Assembly: GCF_032085515.1 (NCBI RefSeq)
Contig: NZ_JASXSX010000001.1
Span: 620,001-684,000 of the forward strand
Source: Gleimia hominis
GTDB lineage: Bacteria; Actinomycetota; Actinomycetes; Actinomycetales; Actinomycetaceae
DNA: 64,000 bases
Direction of reading: 5' to 3'
The notes below the pieces were generated by a model. It was given only the letters and a program-made list of their open reading frames with translations. It was not told the DNA's origin and did not search any database. The stretch's first letter is position 1. Each line of letters begins with the position of its first letter. Positions 26,915-35,897 of the stretch are shown one piece after another. The position numbers and the translations under genes are program-made.

Positions 26915-27649
26915 ATGGCTTATAAATTGATTTTGCTCCGCCATGGGCAGAGCGATTGGAATATGAAGAATCTGTTCACCGGTTGGGTGGATGTTCCGCT
27001 GACTGAGCAGGGACGTGAGGAAGCCGTTCACGGTGGTGAGTTGTTGAAGAAGGAGGGGATCCTTCCGGATATTCTGTTCACTTCTTTGCTGCGCCGCGCG
27101 ATCATGACGGCGAATTTGGCGTTGGATGCCGCAGACCGGCATTGGATTCCGGTTAAGCGTGATTGGCGTCTTAACGAGCGTCACTACGGGGCGTTGCAGG
27201 GTAAGGACAAGAAGGAGATCCGCGACGAGTTCGGTGAGGAGCAGTTCATGCTCTGGCGTCGTTCGTATGATACGCCACCGCCTGCGATTGAGAAGGGCAG
27301 TGAGTTCTCACAAGACAGTGATCCGCGGTATGCGGGCCAACCAATTCCGGATACGGAGTGTTTGAAGGACGTGTTAGAGCGTCTGCTCCCGTACTGGGAG
27401 GGTGAGATTGTCCCGGAGTTGAAGACGGGTAAGACCGTGTTGGTTACCGCGCATGGGAATTCTTTGCGGGCTATTGTTAAGCATTTGGATGGTATTTCTG
27501 ATGAGGATATCGCGGGTGTAAATATTCCCACAGGTGTGCCTCTTTATTACGAACTTGATGAGGATATGAAACCACTTAAGAAGGGTGGTACGTATCTTGA
27601 TCCGGATGCGCAAGCGAAGATTGATGCCGTGGCAAACCAGGGTAAATAA
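26915..27649 (+). CDS. gpmA: 2,3-bisphosphoglycerate-dependent phosphoglycerate mutase
   Basis: 244 residues of the cofactor-dependent mutase family. LILLRHGQSDWNMKNLFTGW holds the phosphorylated histidine. LNERHYGALQGKDKKEIRDE and VLVTAHGNSLRAI hold the second histidine and the acid-base glutamate. It interconverts 3- and 2-phosphoglycerate in glycolysis and gluconeogenesis. Length is standard. The gene is monocistronic and ends in a strong terminator 25 bases later. It acts on the same metabolic line as pckG further along the window. Confidence 0.96.
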   Translation: MAYKLILLRHGQSDWNMKNLFTGWVDVPLTEQGREEAVHGGELLKKEGILPDILFTSLLRRAIMTANLALDAADRHWIPVKRDWRLNERHYGALQGKDKKEIRDEFGEEQFMLWRRSYDTPPPAIEKGSEFSQDSDPRYAGQPIPDTECLKDVLERLLPYWEGEIVPELKTGKTVLVTAHGNSLRAIVKHLDGISDEDIAGVNIPTGVPLYYELDEDMKPLKKGGTYLDPDAQAKIDAVANQGK

Positions 27650-27674
27650 TACTTGAGGACCAAGACTTGGTTAA

Positions 27675-27710
27675 GTGGGCTCCCCAGCCGGCGCTGGGGA
27701 GCCCACTTTT
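27675..27710 (+). terminator. Strong intrinsic terminator after gpmA
   Basis: A perfect 14-base stem, GTGGGCTCCCCAGC with GCTGGGGAGCCCAC, four-base loop and TTTT directly after. Confidence 0.95.
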
Positions 27711-28138
27711 GTACGTGGAGTGCAATAACGTATGCCGCTGAGGGTTAAGGACCGCGGTGTGCACAACATATTGTCCAGAGTTTGAGAATTTCGGTTACGC
27801 TGTTCATGTTGCGTTTCGCTCGGGGCCCTGCGCGGTGGGGGCAGGACTGCAGATCCATGACGCCGGATTTAGTGTAAATGACTAACTTTACTGCGTGTTC
27901 TGGGGGTTTTAATGTTTGTCCGCGGCGTGTCTTTGCAATTCGTTATCGTGTGATGTGGTGCACGTGTCTGTTTAAGAGTTGTATGTCGGTTGACTTGTTT
28001 GCTTAGAATGAGGGTACATCCCGTTGGTGCAACTTTGTCAACGGTTTGAAGGCGCAGCAAGTTTAATCAGGTCATACAGGCAAGGTTGAGTTTCTGCGTC
28101 CGACCTAACAACTCAAATTTGATTGAAGGATAAACAAC
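27711..28138. other. Long leader/promoter region of the surface-protein gene
   Basis: About 430 bases without a credible gene. A TTGACT hexamer and a TAGAAT hexamer near 27985-28010 could belong to promoters, but their spacing is not ideal. GAAGGA precedes the ATG at 28139 at eight bases. No repeat or riboswitch is recognised here. Confidence 0.4.
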
Positions 28139-30038
28139 ATGTCGATTCGTAAAGCTGCAACTGGAGCTACGGCAGCTCTCTTGCTTGCTGGCCTCGCGGG
28201 GGGGGGGGCTTGCACAGGCTGCTGATGAGGTAGCTGCCCCAGAGAAGGCCCCTACTGGTGACACCACAGCACAGGTAACTGAGAAACAGAACGTAACTGA
28301 GGCTAAAGCGAAACTAGCTGAGGCTCAGAAGGCATACGACAAAGCGGAAGCAGTGCTTGAAGCGCGACAAGGTGATCTTGAAACCGCTAAGCAGGCTGCT
28401 GCCAACGCTAAGGCAGATCGTGAAGATGCCCAGAAGGGATACGACGACGCGGCCGCTGCTTTTAAAGCGGCTAACGAAGCGTACAAGGCAGCTCAAGAGG
28501 ATGTAAATAAGGCTGAAGCTGCGGTTGCCGAAGCCAAGAAGGCTCAGGATGCGGCTGATGAAGAGTACATGGATGCTCAGGATGAAGCTGCAGACGCTGA
28601 AGTAGATTTCGACAAGGCCAATGCTGAACTGAAGCCGGTGCAGGACGCGTTGAAGAAGCTCCAGCAGGCGGCTAAGAACGCTAAGGCTGACCGTGAGGAT
28701 GCACAAGCAAACTACGACAAGGCTGTCGCCGACCTCGAGGCTGCTAAGAAGGCAGCTGCAGAATCAGTTCCGAATGCTGAGGCTCGAGTAGAGACCGCTA
28801 AGAAGACTCAGGATGCGGCTGATGAAGCGTACATGGATGCTCAGGATGTGGCTGCAGACGCTGAAATCGCCTTAGAAAAAGCGGAAGCTGCTTCTGACGA
28901 AGCGAATGCGGCTCGCGACCAGGCTGTCGACGCGCTGAACGCTGCGAAAGGTGTAGAGAACGCAGCGTTGGCAGAGTACCAGGATGCTGAACAAGCCCTG
29001 AACAATGCTGAGCCGGAAGCCAAAGAGTACTACCAGGCGGCTGTTGACGCTGCAAAGGTGAAGTTGGACGATGCCACTGCCAAGCGGGTAGCACTTGAAG
29101 GCCCGGCGGCAGAAGCTCAGGCGAAGCAGGATGCTGCCGATGAGGCTTTTGTAAAGGCTCAGAATGTGTACACGGATGCTGAGAACGCTTTAGACGAAGC
29201 CTCCGATGCTTCAGATAAAGCTAACGAAGAGGTTGACGCGGCCGAGAAAGCTCTTGAAGAGGCAAAGGCTAACCAGCCAAAGTTGGAAGAGGCTGTCGCT
29301 CCAGCTGAGGCGCTAGTTAATGGCGCTAAGACTGCTTTGGACGACACTGTAGCTAAGGAAGAGAAAGCAAATAAGGCCCTTACCGCGGGTGAGCTGGCTG
29401 TTTCTGATGCTTCCGCTAAGGTGTTTGAGGCGAAGAAGGCGTTGGATGCTGCTGAGGCGAAGCTAGAGGCTGCGTCGGAGGCTTCTGATCAGGCTAACGA
29501 GGCTGTTGATAAGGCTGAGGCAGCTTTGAAGGATGCGCAGGCTAAGGTTCCGGCGCTGAAGGAAGAAGCCCAGAAGGCCGCTGCGTTGGCGAACGGTGCT
29601 AAGAGCGCTCTCGATGATACCTTGGCTAAGGAAGCGGATGCTAACAAGGCTCTGAAGGCTGTTGAGATGGCTGTCGCGGATGCTTCCGGTAAAGTATTCG
29701 AAGCTAAGAAAGCTGTTGACGCCGCCAAAGCGGAGCTAGCCGAAGCTGAGAAGGGTGAGGAAACCAAGCCTGGCGATGAGAACAAGCCTGGTGAGGAAAC
29801 CAAGCCTGGCGATGAGAACAAGCCTGGCGATGAGAACAAGCCTGGCGAGGAAACCAAGCCTGGTGACCAGACCAAGCCTGCTGGCACGTCCACTGTGAAG
29901 GTGACGAAGGCTGAGAAGGCTGGTTCGCAGCTAGCTAGGACCGGTGCGGACAGCACTGCAGCTGCGATTGCCTCGATGGGCCTGTTGGCGCTTGGTGGTG
30001 CCGGTATCGCTGCTCGTCGCGCCGCGCGCAACAAATAG
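28139..30038 (+). CDS. Coiled-coil cell-wall surface protein, frame interrupted at a G11 tract (probable phase-variable adhesin)
   Basis: A signal peptide starts at ATG 28139 (MSIRKAATGATAALLLAGLA), and the body follows in another frame. The switch point is eleven G at 28198-28208. As written, translation stops after 28 residues; with ten G the signal peptide reads into GGGLAQA-ADEV, a normal cleavage site, and continues to 30038 (about 632 residues). The body is Ala/Lys/Glu-rich heptad coiled coil with internal repeats (AQDAADEAYMDAQD; ALDDTVAKEEKANKAL). Wall-spanning ETKPGDENKPGE repeats precede an LARTG sorting signal, a hydrophobic stretch and RRAARNK. LAxTG is the class E sortase pattern. 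Without the signal, a TTG start at 28185 could give a cytoplasmic form. Ligand unknown. Confidence 0.85.
28198..28208 (+). repeat. G11 homopolymer in signal-peptide coding region
   Basis: An uninterrupted run of eleven G. Removal of one G restores the reading frame between the signal peptide and the mature surface protein. Such tracts are typical sites of slipped-strand length change. Confidence 0.95.
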
Positions 30039-30048
30039 TTTGGCTAGT

Positions 30049-30222
30049 GAACTTGAGGCTCTAAATGGCTTTACAGTCAGCTCGGGCCTCAAGTTCAAAA
30101 CACGCCAACCTAACTTGAATAACGAGCAAGACCTGTGTTGGCGTCGTTCCTAGTTGTATCGGAACATCGGCTTGCGCCAACGCGGGAACTCCCCGGACTC
30201 ATCCCATAGAGTCCGGGGAGTT
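30049..30222 (+). terminator. Two hairpins after the surface-protein gene
   Basis: GAACTTGAGGC (30049) pairs perfectly with GCCTCAAGTTC (30086) around a 26-base loop. Further on, AACTCCCCGGACTC (30187) pairs perfectly with GAGTCCGGGGAGTT (30209), an 14-base stem with an eight-base loop followed by TCATAT. The second looks like the working terminator, although its T run is short. Confidence 0.75.
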
Positions 30223-30363
30223 TCATATACCTCGAAACGTCCCCTGCCGAAGAACAACGGGTCATATATACCAGGCGGAACTCCCGCCTCATAAACTTGT
30301 TCCGCACGAGCCATACGAAAGCTGGTAAAATAGGCTTATTACAACGGTAGGAGAAATGCGATA

Positions 30364-30894
30364 ATGACTTTCAAAGTGGGCGAAACGGTCGTCTACCCAC
30401 ATCACGGCGCCGCAACAATTAAAGAAATCACAACCCGTAAATTCGGTGGTGAAGATAAAACATATTTAACTCTGCAGGTGGCGCAAGCTGACCTCACAAT
30501 CCAAGTACCCGCAGACAACGTCGAAATGGTGGGCGTGCGGGACGTGGTTGATGAAGAAGGTTTCGAAGAAGTCATGGACACGCTCCGTGAAGAAGATATT
30601 GAGGAACCATCCAACTGGTCACGCCGATACAAAGCGAACCAAGAAAAAATCGCTACCGGCGACATCGTGCGCGTCGCAGAGGTAGTGCGCGACCTCAGCC
30701 GACGTGACTCCGCCAAAGGCCTTTCCGCAGGAGAGAAACGGATGCTCGCCAAAGCCCGGCAAATCCTCACATCTGAACTGGCGCTAGCCCGCGAAGTGGA
30801 TGAAGACACGGCGAACGAACGGCTCGACGAAATCCTCGCGGAAGCTGAACCTGAAGAAACCGAAGACTCCAAAGACACCAAAAAGAAGAAGTAG
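30364..30894 (+). CDS. carD: CarD-family RNA polymerase-binding regulator
   Basis: 176 residues. The N-terminal RNA-polymerase interaction domain begins FKVGETVVYPHHGAATI, and the helical DNA-binding domain includes WSRRYKANQEKI and LSAGEKRMLAKARQILTSEL. CarD binds RNA polymerase beta and stabilises open complexes, especially at rRNA promoters. The acidic C-terminal tail ends in several lysines. A TAAAAT hexamer at 30327 is a candidate -10 element, and GTAGGAG precedes the start. It lies next to ispD as in other Actinobacteria. Confidence 0.96.
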   Translation: MTFKVGETVVYPHHGAATIKEITTRKFGGEDKTYLTLQVAQADLTIQVPADNVEMVGVRDVVDEEGFEEVMDTLREEDIEEPSNWSRRYKANQEKIATGDIVRVAEVVRDLSRRDSAKGLSAGEKRMLAKARQILTSELALAREVDEDTANERLDEILAEAEPEETEDSKDTKKKK

Positions 30895-30903
30895 AGCACA
30901 CCC

Positions 30904-31653
30904 TTGCGTGACGTCTTCGTCATAGTAACCGCTGCCGGGTCCGGCACCCGCCTAGGGTTCGACATGCCTAAAGCACTCGTCGACCTCGACGGCAAAACCA
31001 TTGTGCAACACGCAGTCGAAGGCGTCCTGCAAGTACCCTCAATCGCAGGAATAGTAGTAACTGCCCCATCCGGACACGAATTCGAAATCGCCGGATACTT
31101 CGAACCCCACCCAAACATCCAAGTTGTCACGGGTGGAGCCACCCGGCAAGAAAGCGTATTCCACGGCCTGCAGCTACTGCCAGAATTCGCCGAAAAAATA
31201 GGTGCGCCACTACGCCCCAACACACCCGTACTCATTCATGATGCGGCCCGTTGCCTCACCCCCGTGTCCGTGTTCGCCGAAGTAATTGCTTGCCTGAGGG
31301 GCGGTCTGCCCGCAGTGATCCCAGCAGTGGCCGTAACCGACACGCAAAAAATGGTGGCCAGCAACCCCGTAATCGCGGGGGACGGCATGCAAGTTGACCG
31401 TGTCATCGGCCAAGTGGACCGCGCGCAGCTACGCGCAGTGCAAACCCCACAAGGATTCCACTGGCACACCATCTGGCAGGCACACGACGAATCCAAAAAC
31501 CTATGGAAAACCGGGGGAGCAACCGACGACGGCGCCCTCGTGGAAGCCAAAGGAGTCCCAGTGCACCTATCCCACGGATCCGGCCAGTCCCTCAAAATAA
31601 CAACAAAACTAGACGTAGCGATAGCCCGCTACCTACTGCAAACAGAACGTTAA
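30904..31653 (+). CDS. ispD: 2-C-methyl-D-erythritol 4-phosphate cytidylyltransferase
   Basis: 249 residues. TAAGSGTRLGFDMPKALVDL is the CTP-binding glycine-rich loop of IspD; HDAARCLTP, PAVAVTDTQK and VQTPQGFHW are the other family motifs. It makes CDP-methylerythritol in the MEP route to isoprenoids. Start is TTG at 30904, nine bases after the carD stop, so the two are co-transcribed. In related Actinobacteria ispF follows directly, sometimes fused; here ispF lies 1.7 kb away on the other strand. Confidence 0.95.
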   Translation: MRDVFVIVTAAGSGTRLGFDMPKALVDLDGKTIVQHAVEGVLQVPSIAGIVVTAPSGHEFEIAGYFEPHPNIQVVTGGATRQESVFHGLQLLPEFAEKIGAPLRPNTPVLIHDAARCLTPVSVFAEVIACLRGGLPAVIPAVAVTDTQKMVASNPVIAGDGMQVDRVIGQVDRAQLRAVQTPQGFHWHTIWQAHDESKNLWKTGGATDDGALVEAKGVPVHLSHGSGQSLKITTKLDVAIARYLLQTER

Positions 31654-31865
31654 ACGAGCTGCAAACAGAACGCCAAACGAGGCGAAACGGTCTCCTACTT
31701 ATTCCAACAGAACATATTTATTGCAACAGAACATATTTATTGCAGCAGGACGCTAAGCGGACCAAAACAGTAAACGACAGCTCGCAAACGGAACGCGGGG
31801 CATGCGAACAGCACACATCGTAGATACAAGTATGTATTAACCGGGTGATGGCCTAGTCTGTAGGT
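31654..31865. repeat. Spacer with duplicated 19-bp repeat
   Basis: AACAGAACATATTTATTGC occurs at 31706 and again at 31725. A shorter AAACAGAACG element recurs around 31640-31670. No gene is visible; it is the promoter region of the following MFS gene. Confidence 0.6.
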
Positions 31866-33272
31866 GTGACTATAGATCCTCGCCACGAGCATGTAAACGA
31901 AGGTAATACCCGCAAAAAACTGCCCAGAGCATCGATAGTGAACAAAAAAGTTCTCGCCTGGTCTGCGTGGGATTGGGGTTTCGCAGCGTTCAACGCGGTC
32001 GCTACCACATTTGTGTTTTCCGTCTACCTAACATCCGGGTTGTTTGGGGACAAAGACATGGCGTCGGGCGCGCTCGCGAACGGACTCACCATCGCCGGTA
32101 TCGTCATCGCCTTGCTCGCCCCCATTTCCGGTCAACGTGCCGACCGTAAAGGCAAAGGTACATTCTGGCTGGGAGTAAACACTTACCTCGTGGTCGCACT
32201 CATGTTCCTCATCTACTTCGTGGCGCCCGAATCCCCCCTCGGGAAAACAGGAGCGCTCTGGCTTGGAATCGCCATACTTGGGTTGGGGAACGTGTTCTTC
32301 GAATTCGCGTCCGTTAACTACAACGCTATGCTCGGGCGCATTTCCACACCAGAAACCATGGGGCGCATTTCTGGTCTAGGTTGGGGAGCTGGTTACGTAG
32401 GCGGGATTGTGCTGCTTTTATTCCTCTATTTCGGGTTCATTAACCCTGAGGTAGGGCTGTTTGGTGTCACCAGCGAAAATGGTTTAGATATCCGCGTGGC
32501 AATGCTGATCTCCGCAGCGTGGTTTGGGTTATCCGCCATTCCCGTGCTCACCACAATCCGTGGGCGTAAACACAAAGACGCGCACATGGATAAACACGAA
32601 TCCATCATCACGTCGTACAAACTCTTGTGGCGGACCGTGAAGCGGCTCGCGAAAGAAGCACCACACTCCCTGTTCTTCCTCGCTGCCTCCGCGGTTTTCC
32701 GCGACGGGCTCGCCGGCGTATTCACGTTCGGCGCGATCCTCGCTGCCGGCGTGTTCGGGTTCAGCGCGGGGGAAGTCCTCATTTTCGGGGTGGCTGCCAA
32801 CGTCGTCGCCGGTATCGCCACCATCGCGTTCGGTGCTCTTGACGACCTACTTGGTCCCAAAACCGTCATCATATTTTCCCTCACGTGCATGGTGATCTCT
32901 GGCCTGTGCGTGTTCTTCTTCCACAACGGTGTAGGTGGCCTCAGCCCCCACGTGGTGTTCTGGATTTTCGGTCTCCTACTATGTATCTTCGTGGGGCCGT
33001 CACAATCTGCGTCTCGCTCGTTCCTGGCGCGCGTCATCCCCGAAGGGCGAGAAGGTGAAGTGTTCGGCCTCTACGCCACCACGGGTCGCGCCGTATCGTT
33101 CCTGGCCCCACTCATGTTCTCGGTATTCCTATCCATTGGTAAAGCAATTGAAGGGCCTGAGGTTTCCAGCCAACACTGGGGAATCCTCGGTATCGTCCTG
33201 ATTCTCTTAGCAGGGCTCCTCATGATGATCCCCGTGAAAGCGGAAAAAGCGCATCTGGGATCTATGAAATAA
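31866..33272 (+). CDS. MFS transporter, UMF1/Atg22-like family
   Basis: 468 residues with about twelve helices. The opening VLAWSAWDWGFAAFNAVATTFVF, followed by VYLTSGLFG, is typical of the UMF1 family, whose bacterial members have unknown substrates and whose yeast relative Atg22 exports amino acids from the vacuole. GQRADRKGKG is the cytoplasmic motif between helices 2 and 3; FVGPSQSASRSFLARVIPEG is also well conserved in the family. It starts with GTG and has a weak ribosome binding site. It separates ispD from ispF, unlike the usual actinobacterial order, so it is probably an insertion here. Confidence 0.88.
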   Translation: MTIDPRHEHVNEGNTRKKLPRASIVNKKVLAWSAWDWGFAAFNAVATTFVFSVYLTSGLFGDKDMASGALANGLTIAGIVIALLAPISGQRADRKGKGTFWLGVNTYLVVALMFLIYFVAPESPLGKTGALWLGIAILGLGNVFFEFASVNYNAMLGRISTPETMGRISGLGWGAGYVGGIVLLLFLYFGFINPEVGLFGVTSENGLDIRVAMLISAAWFGLSAIPVLTTIRGRKHKDAHMDKHESIITSYKLLWRTVKRLAKEAPHSLFFLAASAVFRDGLAGVFTFGAILAAGVFGFSAGEVLIFGVAANVVAGIATIAFGALDDLLGPKTVIIFSLTCMVISGLCVFFFHNGVGGLSPHVVFWIFGLLLCIFVGPSQSASRSFLARVIPEGREGEVFGLYATTGRAVSFLAPLMFSVFLSIGKAIEGPEVSSQHWGILGIVLILLAGLLMMIPVKAEKAHLGSMK

Positions 33273-33321
33273 AGTGCCCTAACCAAACCGTGGATGCCTG
33301 CTCGCGAGGGAAAAGTTGGCG

Positions 33322-33801
33322 TTACCGGGTAACGAGTGCAGTGGCGACCGCCGCTAACCCTTCACCACGCCCAGTGAATCCTAAACCGTCCGTGGTGGTC
33401 GCCGAAAAAGATACAGGTACCCCCACTATGTCGCTTAGGTGCGCGCTGGCTTCCTCCCGGCGAGCACCAATGCGGGGGCGGTTACCAATCAGCTGAACGG
33501 ACACGTTAACGGGGCGCCAGCCTGAACTAGATAGAATCCGCAGGGTCTCACGCAGCAGTGTTTCCCCAGACGCACCAGCGTACTCCGGCCGATCAGTGCC
33601 GAAATTAGTGCCTAAATCCCCCAGGTCCGAGGCCGCCAAAAGTGCGTCACAGCACGCGTGAGCAACTACGTCCGCATCAGAGTGCCCAGCACACCCGACC
33701 TCACCGGGCCAAAGCAGGCAAGCAAGCCACATGGGCCTAGACGCGTCAGAAGAAAACGCGTGAGTGTCCGTACCTACCCCAATGCGCAAATCAAAACCCA
33801 T
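33322..33801 (-). CDS. ispF: 2-C-methyl-D-erythritol 2,4-cyclodiphosphate synthase
   Basis: 159 residues, the standard length. RIGVGTDTHAFS and GCAGHSDADVVAHACCDALL carry the zinc ligands (Asp, two His). LGDLGTNFG, and TTDGLGFTGRGEGLAA near the C-terminus, complete the family pattern. It cyclises CDP-methylerythritol-phosphate in the MEP pathway. I chose the ATG at 33801, just before the conserved strand; upstream in-frame codons to 33906 have no family similarity. The gene is inverted relative to ispD and cysS, so a local rearrangement separated the pathway pair. The upstream region holds GGGGGTACTC, a relaxed copy of the dispersed motif. Confidence 0.94.
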   Translation of the reverse strand: MGFDLRIGVGTDTHAFSSDASRPMWLACLLWPGEVGCAGHSDADVVAHACCDALLAASDLGDLGTNFGTDRPEYAGASGETLLRETLRILSSSGWRPVNVSVQLIGNRPRIGARREEASAHLSDIVGVPVSFSATTTDGLGFTGRGEGLAAVATALVTR

Positions 33802-33906
33802 ACCCACCAGAGTACCCCCTGACCAGAACCAGTGAAGCCATGCGTCAAGATGAGGCCTGAGGTTAATGAAAGCAAGATCGTAGCGGGCGGTGTTTACTGA
33901 ACACAA

Positions 33907-34197
33907 TCGTTACTTTGTATGCGTGCGGAGTTCCCGGTTACACGCTAATCGCATTCCACTATTTGGAAGCTTCCAACTTTTATCTCTTAACCATTGACAC
34001 GTCAGTGTGATGCCGCTTACTTTTGGTTTCGGTAATGCTCCTCACAATTGCAGGAAGTGAGTCACATGCCGCGAACGCTCCGAAAGCTCCGAATGCTGTG
34101 GGAAATGGTTGCGCAACATATTATCTCGCGTGTGATAGTTGTGCGCGGGCACTGTTGCTGCAGCCAGGTATTAATCCCTTAGAAAATATGGAGGACC
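33907..34197 (+). promoter_or_regulatory. Promoter and operator region of the ABC exporter
   Basis: TTGACA (33994-33999) and TACTTT (34018-34023), 18 bases apart, form a reasonable housekeeping promoter for the ABC genes. Just upstream is a perfect 14-base palindrome, TTGGAAGCTTCCAA (33963-33976), a candidate operator. A second inverted repeat, CTCAC...GTGAG, lies near 34037. No gene is recognised in this stretch. Confidence 0.5.
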
Positions 34198-35096
34198 ATG
34201 CGCGCTCTCAAAACCACTGCTCTCAAAACCACTAACGTTACGAAAACCTACGGAGCTATGCGCGCCGTCGACCGGGTAAACATAGACGTCCGCGCTGGCG
34301 AGATTGTTACCCTGCTCGGGCATAACGGATCAGGTAAGACCACACTATTGGAGTGTGTAGAAGGATTGCGGCGTCCAGATTCTGGTTGCATAGAAGTTCT
34401 TGGACACGAGCAAACATACCCAGCGCGCATACCTGACGGGCTTGGTGTGCAACTACAAGAAGAACAGCTGCCTAGCCGGATCAAGGTACGGGAAGCATTA
34501 TGGTTGTACTCCCATATATATATGCGGTAGCTAACCCACCACAAGATCTAGTTGAAGCGATGGACATCGCTACGCTGGTTGACAAACGGTTCGATACGCT
34601 TAGCGGAGGGCAGAAACGGCGGGTCAATCTATGCCTCGCATTTATCGGGCAGCCCAAACTAGTGTTGCTTGACGAACCTACTTCTGGTCTCGATCCCGAA
34701 TCTCGTAGAGCCTTGGTGCACGTATTGCGTAGGCGTCGCAATGAAGGACTTGCGGTGCTCATGACACTGCACGACGTTGAGCATGCTGCTGAACTTGCGG
34801 ATCGCGTTATTGTGATGGCGCACGGTCGGGTGGCTGCTACGGGAACAGTAGATGAACTAATAGGCCGACTAAATGCAGCTGCTTGCGCGGTACTTCCGGC
34901 AGGCGTTGATACTGTCGCGTGGCAGCAAGTCGGGGAACTTCGACGTGGTCCGGACGACACGTGGTTGGTATTCGGTGACCGAAATACTCTTCAACGGGCC
35001 ATTTCTACACTTCCAGGCGGTGATGCCGCCTTACTTAGACCCGTTGGATTAGGCGATGTCGTAACCCGTTTAGCGCAGCAGGAGGAAACTAAGTGA
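34198..35096 (+). pseudogene. ABC exporter ATP-binding protein, frameshifted at an (AT)5 repeat
   Basis: Two reading frames together make one normal ATPase of about 298 residues. The first (34198-34530) has Walker A GHNGSGKTT and the Q-loop region GVQLQEEQLP, then stops. The second continues with ANPPQDLVEAMDIATLVDKR, the signature LSGGQKRRVNLCLAF, Walker B LVLLDEPTSGLDP and the switch histidine TLHDVEHA. The join falls exactly on five AT dinucleotides at 34514-34523. With four, the frame reads SHIYAVANPP without interruption. So the gene is either reversibly off, a fresh pseudogene or a sequencing slip. GGAGG precedes the ATG. The partner permease overlaps its stop (GTGA). Substrate unknown; the pair resembles drug or antimicrobial-peptide exporters. 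Confidence 0.85.
34514..34523 (+). repeat. (AT)5 dinucleotide repeat at the frameshift of the ABC ATPase
   Basis: Five AT units within CCATATATATATGCGG. Loss of one unit joins the Walker A half and the signature/Walker B half of the ATPase in one frame. Confidence 0.9.
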
Positions 35097-35842
35097 GAAA
35101 CTTGCGTTCCACATATGCGATGACAGTGGTGGAAACCCGGTTGTTTCTGCGTGAACCTTTTGCTCTGTTCTTCTCCATAGCGTTCCCGCTGATACTACTG
35201 TTGTTTGTAGGATCGATTGGGGGAACAACCCCAGTTCCTGGCGGGGGAAGATTCATCGACAGTTACATGGCAGTCATGGTAGGGGTAACTGCCGCCAACG
35301 TCGGCCTCATGGGCATGTCGATTCACATTGCAGAGAACCGTGGGCAAGGGGTGCTCAAGCGATATCGTCTCTCACCGCTACCTGCCTGGGGGTATTTCGC
35401 GGCACAGTTCTTCACTGCTTTAATTGTTCTGACACTTTCGATTCTTGCGCTAGCTATTATTACTTTCACGATCTACGGGCCACCGCAGCGTGCGAACTGG
35501 CTGGTGTTCATCGCCGTAAGTTTTTTATCGCTCTACGTGACCATGAGCTACGGAATCTTCTTGGGTGGTTTACCGCTGCCGGTACGTAGCGTACAGGTAA
35601 TCTCTGCAGCCGTGTTCTTCCTAGCCTTCTTTGCAAGCGGAGCTGCTCTACCTAGAGATTCGTTCCCCGACTGGCTACACCGTGTTTCAGACTTCAATCC
35701 CCTAACTATTCTCAACGAATCCCTTATGAACTCGTACATTAACCATTCGATCGACTGGCTAGCTTTGGGAATCCTGGTCGTGTCGACCGTTATCGTCAAC
35801 CTGATCTGTTTTCGAATATTTGACTGGGAAGGTAATCATTGA
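35093..35842 (+). CDS. ABC-2 type transporter permease
   Basis: 249 residues with six predicted helices and the ABC-2 pattern: an N-terminal amphipathic segment TRLFLREPFALFFSIAFPLI, GQGVLKRYRLSPLPAW before helix 3, and FNPLTILNESLMNSYI before the last helix. It forms the membrane channel for the preceding ATPase. Its GTG start overlaps the ATPase stop by four bases, so its translation probably depends on the ATPase being read through. The frameshift upstream may therefore lower permease synthesis too. The permease itself is intact, which argues against long-standing decay of the locus. Confidence 0.9.
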   Translation: MRNLRSTYAMTVVETRLFLREPFALFFSIAFPLILLLFVGSIGGTTPVPGGGRFIDSYMAVMVGVTAANVGLMGMSIHIAENRGQGVLKRYRLSPLPAWGYFAAQFFTALIVLTLSILALAIITFTIYGPPQRANWLVFIAVSFLSLYVTMSYGIFLGGLPLPVRSVQVISAAVFFLAFFASGAALPRDSFPDWLHRVSDFNPLTILNESLMNSYINHSIDWLALGILVVSTVIVNLICFRIFDWEGNH

Positions 35843-35897
35843 CGGTAGCTCGGCACCTGGCTGCAAACTGGTGTGGAAAGCATATATCCTAGGGGGC

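Noticed and set aside
34023..34235. 70-codon frame before the ABC ATPase
   Set aside because: It begins inside the proposed -10 element, overlaps the ATPase start and has no recognisable composition.
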